DNA of 64,000 nucleotides from JAWVFM01 sp963823245 (GCA_963823245.1 CAWGKQ010000008.1:310001-374000), one strand, 5' to 3'; positions 8,236 through 17,743 are shown, counted from the stretch's first letter. Program-made: numbers and translations. The notes: generated by a model from the letters alone, not told the origin.

Positions 8236-8772
8236 TGACTCGCCCGCCTCGTGGATGCGGACCATGGTGTCGCCGTAGCGCCGCTCGAAGGCGACCGTGA
8301 GGCTTGCCAGCTCGAGCGGCCGGCGCACCGCGCTCTCCGTGATCAAGCGTCCTCCCTCTGACAGGCGGGTCGATATGAGCGAGTCGAGTTCCCCCTCAAG
8401 GCGGTCGGCGATGTTATAGGGCGGGTCGCAGAGGATCAGGTCGAAGGCGCCCCGGGAGCGACGCAGGAAGCCGAGGGCGTCCGAGCGGACGAGCTCGGCG
8501 CGGTCGCCGAGTCCGAGGTCGGCCACGTTCCGCTCGGCGAGGCGGACGTCGGTGTCGACGAGGGTCGCCCGCTCGGCGCCACGCGAGAGCGCCTCGATCG
8601 CGAGGGCGCCCGTGCCGCAGTAGAGGTCGAGGACGCCGGCGCCGGCCACGCCATCGCCGAGGACGGAGAAGAGCGCCTCACGGACACGGTCCGCGGTCGG
8701 CCGCACGGCCGACGAGCCCCCGGGCGGAGAGATGAGCCGGCGCCCGCGGAGCTCACCGCCGACGACCCTCAT
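8233..8772 (-). CDS. rsmD: 16S rRNA m2G966 methyltransferase RsmD
   Basis: A 179-aa RNA methyltransferase starting MRVVGGELRGRRL. The SAM motif is LDLYCGTGALAIEALSRGA and the catalytic DPPY is in LILCDPPYNIAD. It methylates a guanine of 16S rRNA at the N2 position in the family. The ATG overlaps the recG TGA (ATGA). The TGA stop is the first codon of dispersed element copy 2. Confidence 0.95.
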   Translation of the reverse strand: MRVVGGELRGRRLISPPGGSSAVRPTADRVREALFSVLGDGVAGAGVLDLYCGTGALAIEALSRGAERATLVDTDVRLAERNVADLGLGDRAELVRSDALGFLRRSRGAFDLILCDPPYNIADRLEGELDSLISTRLSEGGRLITESAVRRPLELASLTVAFERRYGDTMVRIHEAGES

Positions 8773-10955
8773 CCGGCGAACGCGGGGTCGTCGGCGAAGC
8801 GCCTGGCGGCGAGCTCCGCCAGCGGTGCGAGCTCGGGCGCATCGAGCGACCCGGCCGCGGCGAGCATGGCCTGGACCTCCCCTCGTGCCTCGAGCAGGAG
8901 CCTCGAGTCGTCGGGCAGCTCGGCGACGCGGAACCGCGGGAGGCCGTGCTGCCTCGTTCCGAGGATCTCCCCCTCGCCGCGCAGCGCGAGGTCGATCTCG
9001 GCGAGCTTGAAGCCGTCGCGCTCGGTCGTGATCGCCTCGATCCTGCGGCGGGCCAGATCGGATTCGGCGTCGGCGAAGAGGATGCAGAACGACCCCTCGG
9101 AGCCGCGACCGACCCGCCCGCGGAGCTGGTGGAGCTGCGAGAGCCCGAAGCGCTCGGCCCCCTCGATCAGCATCACGGTGGCGTTCGGGACGTCGATGCC
9201 GACCTCGATCACCGTGGTCGCCACGAGCACGTCGGTGCGGCCGGAGGCGAACGCGTCCATCGCCTCCGCCTTCTCGCGCGCCGGCATCTGGCCGTGCAGG
9301 AGGCCGACCTGGAAGCCTCGGAGCTCGCCGGCCCGCAGCCGCTCGGCCTCCTCGGCGGCCGCCCTCGCCTCGAGCTTCTCGGAGCCCTCGACCAGCGGGC
9401 AGACGACGTAGGCCTGCCGTCCCTCACGCACCCGCGCACGGATGAACTCGTAGGCACCGGCCCGCTTCTCCTCACCCACCGCCCAGGTCTTCACCGGCTT
9501 TCGTCCCGCCGGCATCTCGCGAAGGACCGTGGCGTCGAGGTCGCCGTAGGCGGTGAGCGAGAGGGTGCGCGGAATGGGGGTAGCCGTCATGTGCAGAGCG
9601 TGGGGCGCGCGCGTCGAGCCCTCCACCTCCGGGCCCTTGGCCGCGAGCGCGCGCCGCTGGCGAACGCCAAACCGATGCTGCTCGTCGACCACTGCGACCC
9701 CCAGCCGCGCGAGCTCGACGTCCGGCTCGAGCAGCGCGTGGGTGCCGACGACGAGCTCGAGCTCGCCGCTCGCGAGGCGCCCAAGGCCCTCGCGCCGCCG
9801 GGCTGCCGTGGTCGCACCCGTGAGGAGCGTGAAGCGCACGTCGACGCCGGCGAGCAGCCGGTCGAGCGTGGCGGCGTGCTGCTCGGCCAACGTCTCCGTC
9901 GGCGCCATCAGCGCAGCCTGGTAGCCCGCCTCGACCGCGCGCAGCATCGCGTAGAGGGCGACCGCGGTCTTGCCAGAGCCAACTTCACCCATCAGGAGCC
10001 GCTGCATCGCCTCGCCGGCTGCGAGGTCGGCATCGATCTCCGCGAAGGCCCGCCGCTGATCGCCGGTGGGCTCGAAGGGAAGGGAGCGAAGCCAACCGGT
10101 GACGAGGTCTCCCGGCGGGCCGATGCGGATGCCCTCGAGAGTTGATCGCTCCGCCACGCGGCGTCGGGCAAGCGCGACCTGATGGAGCATGAGCTCCTCG
10201 AAGGCCAGGCGCTCGCGGGAGGTCGCTGCCTCCGCCGCGCTTCGGGGGAAGTGGATGCCGACGATCGAGTCGGCCTCCGCGGGGTAGCCGCGGCGCGCGC
10301 GAAGCTCCCCCGGGAGCGCCTCGGGGCAGTCGAGGGCCGCGGGCATCGCCTGCCAGCACCAGTCGCGCAGCTTGCGCGCGCTCAGGCGCTCCGACGCCGG
10401 GTGGATCGGGACCAGCCCCGTCGTGTGGACTCCCTGCGGCTCTCCGTCAGACCCGAGGATCTCGTGGTCCGCGACCCGGAACTCGGCCCCGCGCTCGAGC
10501 TTGCCCACCAGGAGAACGCGAGTCCCCGGGCGCAGGCGCTCGGCAAGCCAGGCCTGGTTGAACCACACCGCCTTCGCCTGCCCGGTCGCATCCGCGACGA
10601 CCGCCTCGACGATCCTCAGGTTGCGCCGGCGCGTTGGTCGTACGCGGGCGCTCCGCACCTCGGCCAGGACGGTCGCCTCCTCACCGATCCGCAGCTCGCC
10701 GAGAAGCCCGAGCTTGGTGCGGTCGCGGTAGCCGCGCGGCACGTGCAGGAGGAGGTCGCCGATCGTTTCGATGCCGAGCTCCGCGGCCGCCTGGGCGAGC
10801 TTGGGCCCCGCCCCTCGCAGACTCGAGATCGGCGCGGCGAGCCGGCTCGGCCGCGGGCGCGAGCGCAGCTTCACGCCCGCGAGCACGGCAAGCCCGAGTG
10901 GCTCCCCGCTGCCGATCGCGCGCGCTACCTCCATCGCCGCAAGGCTAGGCTCCAC
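8769..10955 (-). CDS. recG: ATP-dependent DNA helicase RecG
   Basis: A 728-aa RecG, the fork-regression and branch-migration helicase. Visible parts are an N-terminal wedge/OB region (GIETIGDLLLHVPRGYRDR), Walker A GEVGSGKT, DEQHRFGV (motif II), TATPIPRT (motif III) and QLRGRVGRG (motif VI). GTG at 10955 lies 5 bp from the ATG of the divergent RidA-like gene. ATG at 10934 is an alternative that would leave room for promoters. Coupled to rsmD downstream by ATGA. Confidence 0.96.
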   Translation of the reverse strand: MEPSLAAMEVARAIGSGEPLGLAVLAGVKLRSRPRPSRLAAPISSLRGAGPKLAQAAAELGIETIGDLLLHVPRGYRDRTKLGLLGELRIGEEATVLAEVRSARVRPTRRRNLRIVEAVVADATGQAKAVWFNQAWLAERLRPGTRVLLVGKLERGAEFRVADHEILGSDGEPQGVHTTGLVPIHPASERLSARKLRDWCWQAMPAALDCPEALPGELRARRGYPAEADSIVGIHFPRSAAEAATSRERLAFEELMLHQVALARRRVAERSTLEGIRIGPPGDLVTGWLRSLPFEPTGDQRRAFAEIDADLAAGEAMQRLLMGEVGSGKTAVALYAMLRAVEAGYQAALMAPTETLAEQHAATLDRLLAGVDVRFTLLTGATTAARRREGLGRLASGELELVVGTHALLEPDVELARLGVAVVDEQHRFGVRQRRALAAKGPEVEGSTRAPHALHMTATPIPRTLSLTAYGDLDATVLREMPAGRKPVKTWAVGEEKRAGAYEFIRARVREGRQAYVVCPLVEGSEKLEARAAAEEAERLRAGELRGFQVGLLHGQMPAREKAEAMDAFASGRTDVLVATTVIEVGIDVPNATVMLIEGAERFGLSQLHQLRGRVGRGSEGSFCILFADAESDLARRRIEAITTERDGFKLAEIDLALRGEGEILGTRQHGLPRFRVAELPDDSRLLLEARGEVQAMLAAAGSLDAPELAPLAELAARRFADDPAFAG

Positions 10956-10960
10956 TACAG

Positions 10961-11437
10961 ATGGGACGGATCGACGATCGGCTCGCCGAGCTCGGGCTCG
11001 AGCTGCCGGAGCCGTTCGCGCCTCCCGCGGGCGTCGAGTTCAAGTTCGATCGCGTCCGCGTTGCCGGCGACGTCGGCTTCGTGTCCGGTCACGGCCCCGT
11101 GGACGGCGACCGCACGCTCGTCTCCGGCAAGGTCGGCGCCGACGTGACCGTCGAGCAGGCGGCGGAGGCAGCGCGCCTCACCGGGCTCGCGATCATCGCC
11201 TCGCTCCGCGCCGAGGTCGGGGACCTCGACCGCGTCCGGGGATGGTTCAAGGCCCTCGGCCTGGTCAACTGCGCGCCGGGTTTCAACAAGACGCCGGCCG
11301 TCGTCAACGGCTTCAGCGAACTCGTCCTGGATGTCTGGGGACCGGAGGCCGGCCGCCACGCCCGCTCCGCCATCGGCGTCGCCGAGCTTCCCTTCGACTG
11401 GCCGGTCGAGGTCGAGGCCGTCGTCGATATCGCCTGA
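10961..11437 (+). CDS. RidA/YjgF family protein
   Basis: A 158-aa protein of the larger YjgF/Rid class (VAGDVGFVSGHGPVD, then GLVNCAPGFNKTPAVVNGFS and a C-terminal AIGVAELPFDWPVEVEAVV). RidA itself deaminates reactive enamines and imines, but this subgroup lacks a clear RidA active-site Arg in the usual context, so deaminase activity is uncertain. It is divergent from recG and convergent with the GST gene, interrupting the usual recG neighbourhood. Confidence 0.8.
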   Translation: MGRIDDRLAELGLELPEPFAPPAGVEFKFDRVRVAGDVGFVSGHGPVDGDRTLVSGKVGADVTVEQAAEAARLTGLAIIASLRAEVGDLDRVRGWFKALGLVNCAPGFNKTPAVVNGFSELVLDVWGPEAGRHARSAIGVAELPFDWPVEVEAVVDIA

Positions 11438-11441
11438 TCTC

Positions 11442-11470
11442 CCGAGGGCCGCTATCGGGCCTCGGCCGAG
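11442..11470. terminator. Possible bidirectional terminator
   Basis: Between the converging RidA-like and GST stops, CCGAGGGCC and GGGCCTCGG (11443-11469) form an imperfect hairpin around GCTATC. There is no T-tract, so it is a weak call. Confidence 0.35.
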
Positions 11471-12198
11471 ACGCCGCGGTGACGGCGGTACATCTCACGG
11501 ATCCAGCTCACCGCCGGATGAGCGCCGAGTGACTCGGCGAACTCCCAGCGCGGCGGGCGAGGCGGCGAGTATTGAAGCTCGTCGGGCCAGGCGAGCGGAT
11601 AGAGCAGCGCCGCAGCTGTGAGGTCGGCGACGCTGAAGTCGTCTCCGACGAGGTGGTCGCCGCCGTCGCGCTCGGCCTCGATGCGCTCGAGGCCGGCGAC
11701 GATCCGCTCGCGCGAGCGCTCGGCGTCGGCCTCGCGGAACGTGTACCGCCGCGACGCATAGGCCCACGCGACGCGGCTCGTCGCCCGGGTGAACGCGTGG
11801 CCCACGCCGCCGAATCCCGTGGCGATGAAGCTCGGCAGGTAGCCGTCCTCGTTGCGCATGTCCCAGAAGGCGACCCGGCGGACGTCGTGCCCGACGTTCT
11901 CGTCGAAGAAGTCCTCGAGCTCGAGTGCACGGGCGCGATCGCCGGGGTCGGACGGATGCAGTGAGCGGCCCTTGAAGCGCCGTTCGAGGGCCTCGATGAT
12001 CCGCGTCGAGTCCATGATCCGCCGGCCGTCGAGGTCGAGCACTGGAAGGGTTCCGCGCGATGAGAACCAGAGCGCCCGCGGCGAGCCCGGGAGGATCTTG
12101 CGCCGAGCGTGTCGAATGCGCCGGTAGTCGAGCGTCCAGCGGACCTTCTCGTTGTAGTTCGAGAAGGTGTACTGCCAGAGGACGGGTGGGTCGCTCAT
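11452..12198 (-). CDS. Glutathione S-transferase-like protein
   Basis: A 248-aa two-domain GST-fold protein. The thioredoxin-like N-domain shows QYTFSNYNEKVRWTLDY, GTLPVLDLDGRRI and MDSTRIIEALE (the cis-Pro and GSH gamma-Glu binding D/ES positions). The helical C-domain contains GDDFSVADLTAAALLYPL. The Ser in FSNYNEK sits where a catalytic Ser/Cys is expected. Actinobacteria often lack glutathione, so the thiol partner is uncertain. The ATG overlaps the fakA TGA. Confidence 0.82.
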   Translation of the reverse strand: MSDPPVLWQYTFSNYNEKVRWTLDYRRIRHARRKILPGSPRALWFSSRGTLPVLDLDGRRIMDSTRIIEALERRFKGRSLHPSDPGDRARALELEDFFDENVGHDVRRVAFWDMRNEDGYLPSFIATGFGGVGHAFTRATSRVAWAYASRRYTFREADAERSRERIVAGLERIEAERDGGDHLVGDDFSVADLTAAALLYPLAWPDELQYSPPRPPRWEFAESLGAHPAVSWIREMYRRHRGVSAEAR

Positions 12199-13853
12199 TG
12201 GCTCGCGATCAGCCACCAGTAGTTGGCCTGCCCGCCGTCCATGATCTCGAGCTCGGGACCGCCGTCGAGGTTGATCCCGAGGCTCTGCGCGCGCACCGGC
12301 GGATCATCGCCCTCGAGGATCGTGATGATCTCGGCACCCTCGCCCAGCTCGGCCAAGACCTTGCCCAGGGTTGTGGCCGGGTCGCCCCAGGCGACGAGGT
12401 CGGCGCCGAGCAGGCCGACGGCGTCGCCGCGCGCGTAGCGCCCGTCCGGATCGTCACGATCGGCGGGCGCGACGAGGCCGGTGGAGATCGCCTCGAGCTC
12501 AGCCTCGAGCCGCCGCGCGTTCTCCGCCGGGTCAGCCGCAGCGTCGAAGCCTCCCACCACGGCTGCCAGCCCCCCCTGGACGGAGGTCGAGGGTACGACG
12601 AGCGCCGGCCGGTCGGCGAGCCGGACCGCCTCCTTCGCCGCCATGACGACGTTGGAGGAGTTCGGAAGCACGATGACCTCCTCCCCCCCGGTCTGCTCGA
12701 TGGCATCGAGAATCTCGTTGATCGACGGGTTCAGCGTCGCCCCGCCGTCGATCACGGTTGCGCCCTCAGCCGCGAAGAGGGCCTTCAGCCCATCGCCCGA
12801 GGCGACCGCGACGAGGCCGGTGCGGGCATCCCGGCCGGCATCGGCGGCCGCGATCGGCGCTCGAGCGGACTCGGCGGCGCGGCGGGCGGCGATCTGGTCG
12901 TGCATGTTGGTCGCCTCGAACTGGTCGATGTTGCCGTACGTCGCGCAGATCTCCCTGACCCGGTCCGGCTCGTCCGTGTGGACATGCACCTTCAGCATGG
13001 TTTGGTCCCCGACCACGGCGACGGAGTCGCCGAGGCCGTTGAGGCGAGGCGCCAGGAACGCAGCATCGAGGCCGCGCCCGGTGACGATGCAGCTCGTGCA
13101 GTGGGAGTACTCCGAGTCCCAGTGCAGGTCGATGTTCGCCGGGGGGTAATGCGGGATCGGCGACTCAGCGTCGTAGACGCCCGCGAGGCCCATCACCATC
13201 CCCCCGAGAATGACCATCAGCCCGTAGGCACCGGCGTCGACGACCCCCGCCTCGGCAAGTCGCTCGTTCTGCGCCTGCGTCTTCTCCAGAGCCTCGAGAC
13301 CGACGCCGAGCGCGGGCCCGATCAGCTCGCCGAGCAGCGCGTCCTGCGCCTCGTCGCCCATCCCCGGCTCGACGTCCTTGCCTTCGAGTGCCTCGACGCT
13401 CGCGTCGACCGAGGCGCGAACAGCATCGAGCACCGTGAGGATCGTCCCGGGCTCGGGGTCGTGAACGGCGGCGCGGGCCGAGTGCGCCGCGGTGTCGAGG
13501 GCGTCGCGCACGAGGGTCGGCCCGATGAGCTCTCCGCGTCGCGTCGTCAGCTCGCGCGACGCGCCGCTGATGATCTGGCTCAGGATCACGCCCGAGTTGC
13601 CGCGGGCCCCCATGAGAGCGGCGTGATCGACGGTGGTGATGATCAGGCCGCGATCGATCTGCGCGAGCGCGCTGCGCTCGATGCTCTGAAGCGCCTCGAC
13701 GACGGCCTCCATCGTCCCCACCATGTTGTCCCCGGTGTCCCCGTCGGGCACCGGAATCACGTTCAGGGTGTTGATCTCCTCACGCCGCTCGGCGAGGTGG
13801 AGGTAGGCGACTTCGGCGACGCGGCGAAATCGTTCGATCGACGGATCGGCCAT
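12195..13853 (-). CDS. fakA: DAK-domain fatty acid kinase-like protein (FakA/YloV)
   Basis: A 552-aa protein with an N-terminal DegV-partner kinase domain (NVIPVPDGDTGDNMVGTMEA near 29-48 and ARGNSGVILSQIISG) and a C-terminal region containing VIVLPNSSNVVMAAKEA. FakA phosphorylates fatty acids bound to FakB; members in actinobacteria are often annotated DAK2. Downstream of rpmB, upstream of GST and recG, the standard rpmB-fakA-recG order with two insertions. No FakB is visible in the window. Confidence 0.9.
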   Translation of the reverse strand: MADPSIERFRRVAEVAYLHLAERREEINTLNVIPVPDGDTGDNMVGTMEAVVEALQSIERSALAQIDRGLIITTVDHAALMGARGNSGVILSQIISGASRELTTRRGELIGPTLVRDALDTAAHSARAAVHDPEPGTILTVLDAVRASVDASVEALEGKDVEPGMGDEAQDALLGELIGPALGVGLEALEKTQAQNERLAEAGVVDAGAYGLMVILGGMVMGLAGVYDAESPIPHYPPANIDLHWDSEYSHCTSCIVTGRGLDAAFLAPRLNGLGDSVAVVGDQTMLKVHVHTDEPDRVREICATYGNIDQFEATNMHDQIAARRAAESARAPIAAADAGRDARTGLVAVASGDGLKALFAAEGATVIDGGATLNPSINEILDAIEQTGGEEVIVLPNSSNVVMAAKEAVRLADRPALVVPSTSVQGGLAAVVGGFDAAADPAENARRLEAELEAISTGLVAPADRDDPDGRYARGDAVGLLGADLVAWGDPATTLGKVLAELGEGAEIITILEGDDPPVRAQSLGINLDGGPELEIMDGGQANYWWLIASQ

Positions 13854-13892
13854 CGGCGGCGGATTATCGCCCGGCCCGGCGCGGTTTGTGGG

Positions 13893-14084
13893 CTAGGCGT
13901 ACTTCGTGACCTTGTTGGCCTTCAGGCAGCGCGTGCAAACGTAGACGCGGCGGGGCCGCCCGCCATCGTCGATCCGGACCTTCTGGAGGTTCGGGTTGAA
14001 GCGGCGCCGCGTGGCGACCATCGAGTGGCTCCGCGAGTTGCCGAAGGCGGGCGTCTTGCCGCAGCTGAAGCAGACCTTGGACAC
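13893..14084 (-). CDS. rpmB: 50S ribosomal protein L28
   Basis: A 63-aa zinc-type (C+) L28 starting with GTG: SKVCFSCGKTPAFGNSRSHS, and ending VYVCTRCLKANKVTKYA. The four Cys (two CxxC pairs, 5/8 and 50/53) would bind zinc. It lies between ribH and fakA on the same strand. The GTG start is chosen because the family begins with SKVC/SRVC. Confidence 0.95.
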   Translation of the reverse strand: MSKVCFSCGKTPAFGNSRSHSMVATRRRFNPNLQKVRIDDGGRPRRVYVCTRCLKANKVTKYA

Positions 14085-14106
14085 GAGGCCGGGGATGGTA
14101 GCGGCG

Positions 14107-14556
14107 CTACGAACCGAGCTCGGCGCGAAGCCGCGCCATCCGGGCGATCGCGATCGCGGCGTTCCGCCCCTGGTCGCGCTTGCCGCCGCCGGCCCGGGCC
14201 AGCGCCTGCTCCATCGTCTCGCAGGTGAGCACCCCGAAGGCACAAGGGACGCCGGTGTCGAGCTGGACGCGCTGGACTCCCCGCGCCGCCTCGGCACAGA
14301 CGTAGTCGTAGTGATCGGTCTCGCCGCGGATGACGGCTCCCAGGCAGGCCACGCCCGCGAAGCGGCCCGACTCGGCGCACCACTTCGCGCCGAGCGGGAG
14401 CTCGAAGGCGCCGGGGACCTCGAACGTCTGCACCGACGTCGGGCTCACGTCCTCCTCGGAGAAGCCCTCGATCGCCCCGTTGACGAGCCGTTCGGCGAGG
14501 TCCCCGTAGAAGGTCGCGACGACGAGAGCGAATTCTCCTCTCCCGGGCTCAGGCAT
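14107..14556 (-). CDS. ribH: 6,7-dimethyl-8-ribityllumazine synthase
   Basis: A 149-aa lumazine synthase, the penultimate riboflavin enzyme. Typical segments are VVATFYGDLAERLVNGA, EVPGAFELPLGAKW, LGAVIRGETDHYDYV (the His of ETDH is catalytic), and TCETMEQALARAGG. The ATG overlaps the true end of ribBA by 8 bp (ATGCCTGA). Last gene of the rib operon here. Confidence 0.96.
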   Translation of the reverse strand: MPEPGRGEFALVVATFYGDLAERLVNGAIEGFSEEDVSPTSVQTFEVPGAFELPLGAKWCAESGRFAGVACLGAVIRGETDHYDYVCAEAARGVQRVQLDTGVPCAFGVLTCETMEQALARAGGGKRDQGRNAAIAIARMARLRAELGS

Positions 14557-15860
14557 CCGGCTCCGATTTCTCGGCCCCGAGCGCCTCCTTCTCGACGTCG
14601 CGGCGATGCTCATCGTGCAGGAGCTCCTCGTCCAGGGGCAGGCCCTGGTGGTGGAGCGTGTGCCCGAGGCGCTCGCTCTTCGTCCTCAGGTACTCCTCGT
14701 TGTGCGGGTTCGGGATCGAGCGGATCGGCAGCTGGTCGGTGACCGAGAGCCCGTACCCCTCGAGGCCGTGGATCTTCTTCGGGATTGTTGGTGAGGATGC
14801 GGATGCTCGAGAGCCCGAGGTCGACCAGGATCTGCGCGCCGATGCCGTAGTCGCGAAGGTCGGCGGGAAGGCCGAGCTTCAGGTTCGCGTCGACGGTGTC
14901 GAAGCCGTCCTCCTGCAGCCGATAGGCGCGGAGCTTGTTGAGCAGGCCGATGCCGCGACCCTCCTGCGAGAGATAAAGCAGCACGCCGCTGCCCTCGCGC
15001 TCGATCATCGCCAACGCCGCCTCGAGCTGCTCGCCGCAGTCGCAGCGAAGCGAGTGAAACACATCGCCCGTAAGGCACTCGGAGTGGACGCGCACGAGCA
15101 CGTCCTCCGCGCCCGCGACCTCGCCCTTCACCATCGCCACATGGTGCTTGTCATCGACGAGCGAGCGGTACCCAACGGCCGTGAACTCGCCAAACGCGGT
15201 GGGCAGCCTCGTGGAGACGACGCGTTCGACCAGGCGCTCGGTCCGGCGCCGGTAGGCGATGAGGTCGGCGACGGTGATCATCTTCAGGTCGTGGCGCTCG
15301 CAGTAGGGGACGAGGTCGTTGACCCGCGCCATCGTTCCGTCCTCGTTCATCACCTCGCAGATCACGCCGGCGGGAATGAGGCCCGCGAGCCGCGCCAGGT
15401 CGACCGCCGCCTCGGTCTGCCCCGCGCGCTCGAGGACGCCCCCCTCCTTCGCCTTGAGCGGGAAGACGTGGCCGGGCTGCACGAGGTCCTCCGGAGTGGA
15501 GCTCGGATCGATCGCCACCTGGATCGTGCGCGCCCGGTCCGCCGCCGAGATGCCGGTCGTCACGCCCACACGGGCCTCGACCGACACGGTGAATGCGGTG
15601 TTGAAAGGAGACTCGTTCTTCGCCGCCATCAGGTCGAGGCCGAGCTGGTCGCACCGATCGCCCGTCAGCGCGAGGCAGATCAGCCCGCGGGCCTCCTTGG
15701 CCATGAAGTTCACGGCCTCCGGGGTCGCGAACTGGGCGGCCATGGTGAGGTCGCCCTCGTTCTCGCGGTTCTCGTCGTCGCAGACGACGACCATCCGCCC
15801 GCGGCGGATCTCGTCGATCGCCTCTTCGATGGTGGAGAAGGCGGTGGCCGTGTGTTCCAT
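14549..15860 (-). CDS. ribBA: RibBA: DHBP synthase / GTP cyclohydrolase II (frameshifted)
   Basis: A bifunctional riboflavin enzyme. The DHBP synthase domain (1-205) has CDDENRENEGDLTMAA. The GTP cyclohydrolase II domain has ECLTGDVFHSLRCDCGEQ (zinc Cys) and LSQEGRGIGLLNKLRAY. One extra C near 14780-14782 breaks ILTNNPKK; removing it restores KIHGLEGYGLSVTDQLPI and an end ALGAEKSEPDA that overlaps ribH, giving about 436 aa. Its ATG overlaps the ribE TGA. An ATG preceded by an in-frame TTG is available; the ATG is chosen. Confidence 0.94.
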
Positions 15861-16468
15861 CAATTGCTCCCTTCTGAGCTTTCAAAGCCTTGCATGAGTT
15901 GCTCGATGTGGCGGGCGACCAGGTCCACCTCGACGTTCACGCGGTCTCCCTTCGCCAGGCGGCCGAGCGTCGTTCGCTCGAGCGTCTCCGGGATCAGCGC
16001 CACCTCCACGGCGGCGCCTTCCACCACCACAACCGTGAGGCTCACGCCGTCCAGCGCGATCGAGCCGCGGTCCGCCACGTAGCGCTGGAGGCCCTCCGGA
16101 AGCTCGATGCGAACGCGTCGCGAGATCCCGTCGTCCGCCACGCCGCTCACGGTCCCAACGCCGTCGACGTGGCCCTGGACGAGATGGCCACCGAGGGGCT
16201 CCCCAGCGCGAAGCGCCGGCTCGAGGTTCACCCGGTCGCCTGGCGCGAGGTCGCCCAGCGTCGTCAGCCCCAGGGTCTGGTTCATCGCGTCGACCCCGAA
16301 GCCGGCCCCATCCACCGCGGCCGCGGTGAGGCACACGCCCGCGACGGCGACCGAGTCTCCCTCTCGCAGCTCCGATGCAAGGGCCGCCCGCACGCGCAGC
16401 CTCATCCCGCCATCACCGCGCTCGACTGCCTCCACGCTGCCCATCTCCTTGACGATCCCCGTGAACAC
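15860..16468 (-). CDS. ribE: Riboflavin synthase alpha chain
   Basis: A 202-aa riboflavin synthase of two lumazine-binding repeats. It starts MFTGIVKEMGSVEAVERG from a GTG. Repeat 1 has VAVAGVCLTAAAV, repeat 2 has IALDGVSLTVVVV. The enzyme dismutates two lumazines into riboflavin and the ribH substrate. Three bp after ribD and overlapping ribBA, so clearly one operon. Confidence 0.96.
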   Translation of the reverse strand: MFTGIVKEMGSVEAVERGDGGMRLRVRAALASELREGDSVAVAGVCLTAAAVDGAGFGVDAMNQTLGLTTLGDLAPGDRVNLEPALRAGEPLGGHLVQGHVDGVGTVSGVADDGISRRVRIELPEGLQRYVADRGSIALDGVSLTVVVVEGAAVEVALIPETLERTTLGRLAKGDRVNVEVDLVARHIEQLMQGFESSEGSN

Positions 16469-16471
16469 CGC

Positions 16472-17611
16472 TCACCACTCCTGCAGGCGGGCCGAGATCA
16501 GCATGTCGTCGCCGGAGGGAACGCAGTCCGTGGCCAGGGCGCGCTGCGCATCCGAGATCCGAGGCGCGCCGCGTCCGGCTGCGATCGGGCTTGCGGCGTC
16601 TGCGCCGATGACGATCGGCCCGACGAACAGCCGCATCTCGTCGACCTCGCCGGCGTCGAAGAACGAGCCGGCAAGCCGTGCCCCGCCCTCGAGAAGCAGC
16701 GAGGACACCTCGCGGGCACCGAGCTCTGAGAGCGCCGCGCCCACCTGCTCGGCGCCCTCGCCGGGGGCCCTCACGACGCTCGCTCCGGCGCTCTCGAGCG
16801 CGCTCACCCGCACGTCGGGGGCCGCGGCGCCGGCGATGACGGTGAGCGGCGCGACGTCGATCGTCCCGACGAGCCGCGATTCGAGCGGAAGCTGCGCGGC
16901 CGAATCGAAGATCACGCGCAGCGGCTGCGCGATGTCGCTGGAGTGCTCCGGCCTCGCGGTGAGAAGCGGATCGTCTGCCAGCGCGGTGCCGATGCCGACG
17001 GCCACCGCGTCGGCCTCGGCGCGCCAATTATGAACGGTGGCGCGGCTCGCTTCCCCCGAGATCCATCGCGAATCTCCGTCCGCCGTCGCCGTGCGCCCAT
17101 CAAGGCTCGCCGCCGACTTCAGACGTACGTGCGGGCGCCCCGTTCGCGCGCGCTTGCGGAACGGCTGGTTCTGCAGGAGCGCCTCGGTCCGCTCCGGCTC
17201 GCCTTCCCACACCACCTCGACGCCGGCGTCGGCGAGGATTGCGGGGCCGCGTCCCGACGCGCGCTCGCTGGGATCGTCGGCGGCAATGACGACGCGCGCG
17301 ATGCCGGCCGCAGCGAGAGCGGGGGCGCACGGCGGCTGGCGACCGGTGTGGGCGCAGGGCTCCAAAGTCACGTACGCGGTCGCGCCGCGCGGGTCCTCAC
17401 CACGCCCGCGGCAGTCCTCGAGCGCCGCCGCCTCGGCGTGCAACTCGCCGAGGCGCTCGTGGAACCCCTCGCCGATGATCCGACCGTCCCGCACGATGAC
17501 GGCGCCCACCAGCGGATTCGGGCTCACTCTTCCGCGTCCGCCCTCGGCGAGCTCGAGGGCTCGCCCCATCGCCTCCCGATCAGCGGACGTGGACGTGTGG
17601 GGGGCAGTCAT
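16472..17611 (-). CDS. ribD: Riboflavin deaminase/reductase RibD
   Basis: A 379-aa bifunctional pyrimidine deaminase/reductase. The deaminase zinc site is HAEAAAL with EPCAHTGRQPPC. The reductase domain includes LKSAASLDGRTATADGDSRW and VSSLLLEGGARLAGSF. ATG 17611 (MTAPHTSTSADREAMGRALE) is preferred over the longer frame upstream. First gene of the operon; a 16-bp palindrome lies 61 bp upstream. No FMN riboswitch is visible. Confidence 0.95.
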   Translation of the reverse strand: MTAPHTSTSADREAMGRALELAEGGRGRVSPNPLVGAVIVRDGRIIGEGFHERLGELHAEAAALEDCRGRGEDPRGATAYVTLEPCAHTGRQPPCAPALAAAGIARVVIAADDPSERASGRGPAILADAGVEVVWEGEPERTEALLQNQPFRKRARTGRPHVRLKSAASLDGRTATADGDSRWISGEASRATVHNWRAEADAVAVGIGTALADDPLLTARPEHSSDIAQPLRVIFDSAAQLPLESRLVGTIDVAPLTVIAGAAAPDVRVSALESAGASVVRAPGEGAEQVGAALSELGAREVSSLLLEGGARLAGSFFDAGEVDEMRLFVGPIVIGADAASPIAAGRGAPRISDAQRALATDCVPSGDDMLISARLQEW

Positions 17612-17671
17612 AGCTCCGATCCTGCTCCTTTCAGGGCCAGCCGGCACCAAGGGCCGGGTTAGGGATCGGTA

Positions 17672-17687
17672 TTGACTGATCAGTCAA
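17672..17687. promoter_or_regulatory. Perfect 16-bp palindrome, putative operator/divergent promoter
   Basis: TTGACTGATCAGTCAA is perfectly symmetric and lies in the 132-bp region between ribD (minus) and the flippase gene (plus). Each half carries a TTGACT box that could be a -35 element, one per direction. This fits a dimeric regulator acting on both genes, but the -10 boxes are weak and no cognate regulator is in the window. Confidence 0.5.
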
Positions 17688-17743
17688 TCAACGATCATTG
17701 TACGGCCCGGGCTGCACTGTCGGCCGCTACCGTCCCCGCCCTG

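Noticed and set aside
12060..14228. Long plus-strand ORF of 722 codons
   Set aside because: It is antisense to fakA and rpmB, is low-complexity Arg/Asp-rich, and has no domain.
17612..17671. FMN riboswitch upstream of ribD
   Set aside because: The region is only about 60 bp before the palindrome and lacks the conserved RFN core.
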